The notes under the pieces: generated by a model
Seen by the model: only the letters and a program-made list of their open reading frames with translations
The model's database searches: none
Told to the model about the DNA's origin: nothing
Part shown: one piece after another, positions 5,576 to 7,398 of the stretch
Position numbering within the stretch: the first letter of the stretch is position 1
Layout: every line of letters begins with the position of its first letter
Made by a program: the position numbers and the translations under genes
Assembly: GCA_020846515.1 (NCBI GenBank)
Contig: JADLDX010000904.1
Span: 1 to 7,398, forward strand
Direction of reading: 5' to 3'
Length of the DNA stretch: 7,398 bases
Source of the DNA: Pirellulaceae bacterium
Lineage (GTDB): Bacteria > Planctomycetota > Planctomycetia > Pirellulales > Pirellulaceae

Positions 5576-7204
5576 ATGCGCAAAGAAATGCTGATCAATG
5601 TTTCCCAACCCGAGGAGTGCCGCATCGCGGTTCTGGAGGATGGCTCGCTGGAAGAACTTTATACCGAGCGAGCTAGCCAGAACAACTTTGCAGGCAACAT
5701 CTACAAGGGACGCATTGTCAATCTCGAACCAAGTATCCAAGCCGCCTTCGTCGACTTTGGCGTAGGACGCAACGGGTTCTTGCACGTCAGCGATGTGGAA
5801 GCTCAATACTTTCGTCAAGCCGGTTATGATCCCGAGGAAATCGCCGATGGCAATTTCCCAGGTGCCGATATCGACGATGACGATGATGAAGGTCCCGGTC
5901 CCAAACGTCGTCCACCCATGCGCGGAAATCGCCCACGCTTTAAGCCACCGATTCAAGAAATTTTCAAGCGTGGCGATGAAGTTTTGGTGCAAGTCATCAA
6001 AGAGGGTATCGGCACCAAGGGCCCTACGCTCTCCACATACATCAGCATCCCCGGGCGATATCTGGTATTGATGCCCGCACTGGGACGCGTAGGTGTTAGT
6101 CGCAAGATCGAAGACGATCAGAAACGACGCACGCTGCGCCAGACCCTGCTGGAACTCAATCCGCCTAAAGGCCTGGGCTTTATCGTACGCACGGCCGGCC
6201 AAGACCGCACGCGCCGCGAGCTGTCGCGCGATATGGCCTACCTGCTGCGTCTATGGAAAGTGCTCGTACGTCGCCTGAAGAACACCGGCTCTCCAGCGGA
6301 TATCTACGAAGAGAGCGATATGATCATTCGCACGATTCGCGATATCTTCTCCGAAGACATCGATGCGATCATCGTCGATGACAAGTCCGCCTTCGAACGG
6401 GCTAAAGAGTTCTTGCAACTGGTCATGCCACGCTACGTCAGTCGCCTGCAACTGTACGAAGGCCGCGAGCCGCTGTTTTATAAGTACAACCTCGAACACG
6501 AGATCGCTCGCATTCAGCAACGCAAAGTGCCACTGAAATCCGGCGGCTCGATCGTGATCGATTCGACCGAAGCCTTGGTGGCTATCGACGTCAACAGCGG
6601 TAACTTCCGTGGCGACGATTCAGCCGAGGAAAATGCTTTCCATCTCAATATGGCTGCCGCCAAAGAGATCGCCCGTCAATTGCGCCTGCGCGATTTAGGT
6701 GGCGTTATCGTCAATGACTTCATCGATATGCGCCGTGAAACACATCGCCGCAAAGTCGAACGCGCGCTGCGTGACGCCATGCGACGCGACCGCGCGCGAA
6801 CCAAGATCCTGCGAACCAGTCCTTTCGGCCTGATCGAAATGACCCGCCAGCGCATTCGCCCCAGCCTAAAGCGCAGCGTCTATGAAGATTGCCCTTGCTG
6901 CCAAGGCCGGGCTGTCGTCAAGACCGCGGAAAGCATGGCCATCGAAGTCGTACGTATTCTCACGATGGCTTGCCAGGTGCCTCGAGTCAGTCGCATTACC
7001 ATTCGCGTCAATGACAAAGTGGCGGCATATGTCAACAACCGCAAACGTCGGGCCGTTATGCAAATCGAAGAGGAAACCAAGGTCAACGTGCAGATCTTGG
7101 GCAGTGAAGCTCTCTTCCCTGAGCATTTCGAAATCGATTGCCGCGATGATGCTGGCAACTTGATTGACTTGCCGTTCTTGGAGGACAAAGAGACCAAGCG
7201 CTAG
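5576..7204 (+). CDS. rne/rng: Ribonuclease E/G catalytic core
   Basis: A 542-residue endoribonuclease of the RNase E/G family, which cuts single-stranded AU-rich RNA in mRNA decay and rRNA/tRNA maturation. It begins MRKEMLINVSQPEECRIAVLEDG, followed by an S1 RNA-binding domain (about 36-165). The 5'-monophosphate sensor has Arg205-Thr206 (IVRTAG). Magnesium ligands are Asp338 and Asn340 (AIDVNSG) and Asp381 (VNDFIDM). The Zn-link CxxC is Cys439/Cys442 (DCPCC). These all sit 35-36 residues beyond the E. coli RNase E positions, because of an insertion of about 34 residues in the S1 domain near 80-125: an acidic run (Asp100-Asp104) followed by a Pro/Arg-rich basic stretch. There is no C-terminal degradosome scaffold, so the architecture is RNase G-like. 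The start at 5576 gives the family N-terminus; a frame extending back to 5483 overlaps the previous gene and is unlikely. The Shine-Dalgarno is poor (AGAAAG), suggesting reliance on coupling from 25 nt upstream. Confidence 0.95.
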   Translation: MRKEMLINVSQPEECRIAVLEDGSLEELYTERASQNNFAGNIYKGRIVNLEPSIQAAFVDFGVGRNGFLHVSDVEAQYFRQAGYDPEEIADGNFPGADIDDDDDEGPGPKRRPPMRGNRPRFKPPIQEIFKRGDEVLVQVIKEGIGTKGPTLSTYISIPGRYLVLMPALGRVGVSRKIEDDQKRRTLRQTLLELNPPKGLGFIVRTAGQDRTRRELSRDMAYLLRLWKVLVRRLKNTGSPADIYEESDMIIRTIRDIFSEDIDAIIVDDKSAFERAKEFLQLVMPRYVSRLQLYEGREPLFYKYNLEHEIARIQQRKVPLKSGGSIVIDSTEALVAIDVNSGNFRGDDSAEENAFHLNMAAAKEIARQLRLRDLGGVIVNDFIDMRRETHRRKVERALRDAMRRDRARTKILRTSPFGLIEMTRQRIRPSLKRSVYEDCPCCQGRAVVKTAESMAIEVVRILTMACQVPRVSRITIRVNDKVAAYVNNRKRRAVMQIEEETKVNVQILGSEALFPEHFEIDCRDDAGNLIDLPFLEDKETKR

Positions 7205-7224
7205 TCGGACCCAGTGGCTCCGAC
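7204..7224 (+). other. Small hairpin at the rne stop codon
   Basis: GTCGGA (7204-7209) pairs perfectly with TCCGAC (7219-7224) around a 9-nt loop; its first base is the last base of the TAG stop. There is no T-run after it. It may protect the mRNA 3' end or help slow the ribosome, or be incidental. Confidence 0.35.
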
Positions 7225-7299
7225 CAGCGAAAGCGTTACTGCTCGGTTTGCGCTTCCAGTTAAGTACTAGCTGGACAGCGCCACTTGAATCAGCCGCTG

Positions 7300-7342
7300 G
7301 GCGTTAGCCCCGGTTTTTTCAGCGAAAACCGTGGCTAACGCC
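7300..7342. repeat. Long palindromic hairpin after rne: candidate bidirectional terminator or dispersed intergenic repeat
   Basis: Positions 7300-7318 pair with 7324-7342 around the loop 7319-7323. There is one mismatch (7310/7332) and one G-T wobble (7318/7324). Each strand also contains a small nested stem, GGC-GTTA-GCC, followed within 3-4 nt by a T-run (six T on the plus strand at 7314-7319, four on the minus strand). That layout could stop transcription from either side. The palindrome lies 95 nt after the rne stop. I recall similar GGCGTTAGCC/CGGTTTT palindromes between planctomycete genes, but cannot confirm that here. Confidence 0.6.
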
Positions 7343-7398
7343 AATACGGCTAATATCTAAGAAATAGCAGCGAATCACTGTGAATTCGATTCAAAGTG

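Noticed and set aside
5561..6202. 213-residue open frame antisense to rne
   Set aside because: It overlaps conserved RNase E/G sequence and has no family features of its own.
7205..7398. rplU/rpmA ribosomal protein genes, expected after rng in some bacteria
   Set aside because: No coding sequence of any ribosomal protein is visible before the window ends; only hairpins are present.

Overview
The window looks like chromosomal DNA of a planctomycete, probably a Pirellulaceae-type lineage. This rests on the wording of the protein motifs, moderate GC content, and a gene order I associate with that group: hibernation factor, PTS EIIA, HPr and EI, then the small radical-SAM-linked protein and RNase E/G. 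No rRNA or other marker gene is present, so the lineage is an inference.

Layout, left to right. Positions 1-228 are a leader with a possible minus-strand coding remnant. Positions 229-1053 encode a class I SAM methyltransferase that carries an N-terminal signal peptide. Positions 1054-1365 are a structured intergenic stretch with hairpins, a weak promoter candidate and a short upstream ORF with a very good Shine-Dalgarno. All remaining convincing genes are on the plus strand: hpf/raiA-type hibernation factor (1366-1710, GTG start), ptsN-type EIIA (2013-2492), ptsH (2581-2886), ptsI (3043-4791), a TIGR03936/DUF2344 protein (4795-5550) and an RNase E/G catalytic core (5576-7204). The window closes with about 190 nt of non-coding DNA holding a small hairpin at the rne stop and a long, nearly perfect 43-nt palindrome.

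Functionally there is a complete PEP -> EI -> HPr -> EIIA phosphorelay. Every catalytic residue is recognisable (EI His191 and Cys504, HPr His17, EIIA His69), but no EIIB or EIIC sugar permease is present, which fits a regulatory rather than a transport PTS. It is flanked by genes of translation and RNA turnover: HPF on one side, RNase E/G on the other. ptsI is only 3 nt from the DUF2344 gene, whose Shine-Dalgarno lies inside the last ptsI codons, and rne follows 25 nt later, so ptsI-DUF2344-rne is probably one transcript. The hpf-ptsN-ptsH-ptsI part has wider spacers (302, 88 and 156 nt) that could hold separate signals.

The main oddities are the exported methyltransferase, an S1-domain insertion of about 34 residues in RNase E/G, a 15-nt in-frame tandem repeat in the tail of the DUF2344 protein, a short ORF overlapping the hpf start, and the terminal palindrome. 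I see no CRISPR array, transposase, tRNA or rRNA. I do not see a clearly new system; the most distinctive aspect is the physical coupling of a permease-less PTS to ribosome hibernation and RNA decay.
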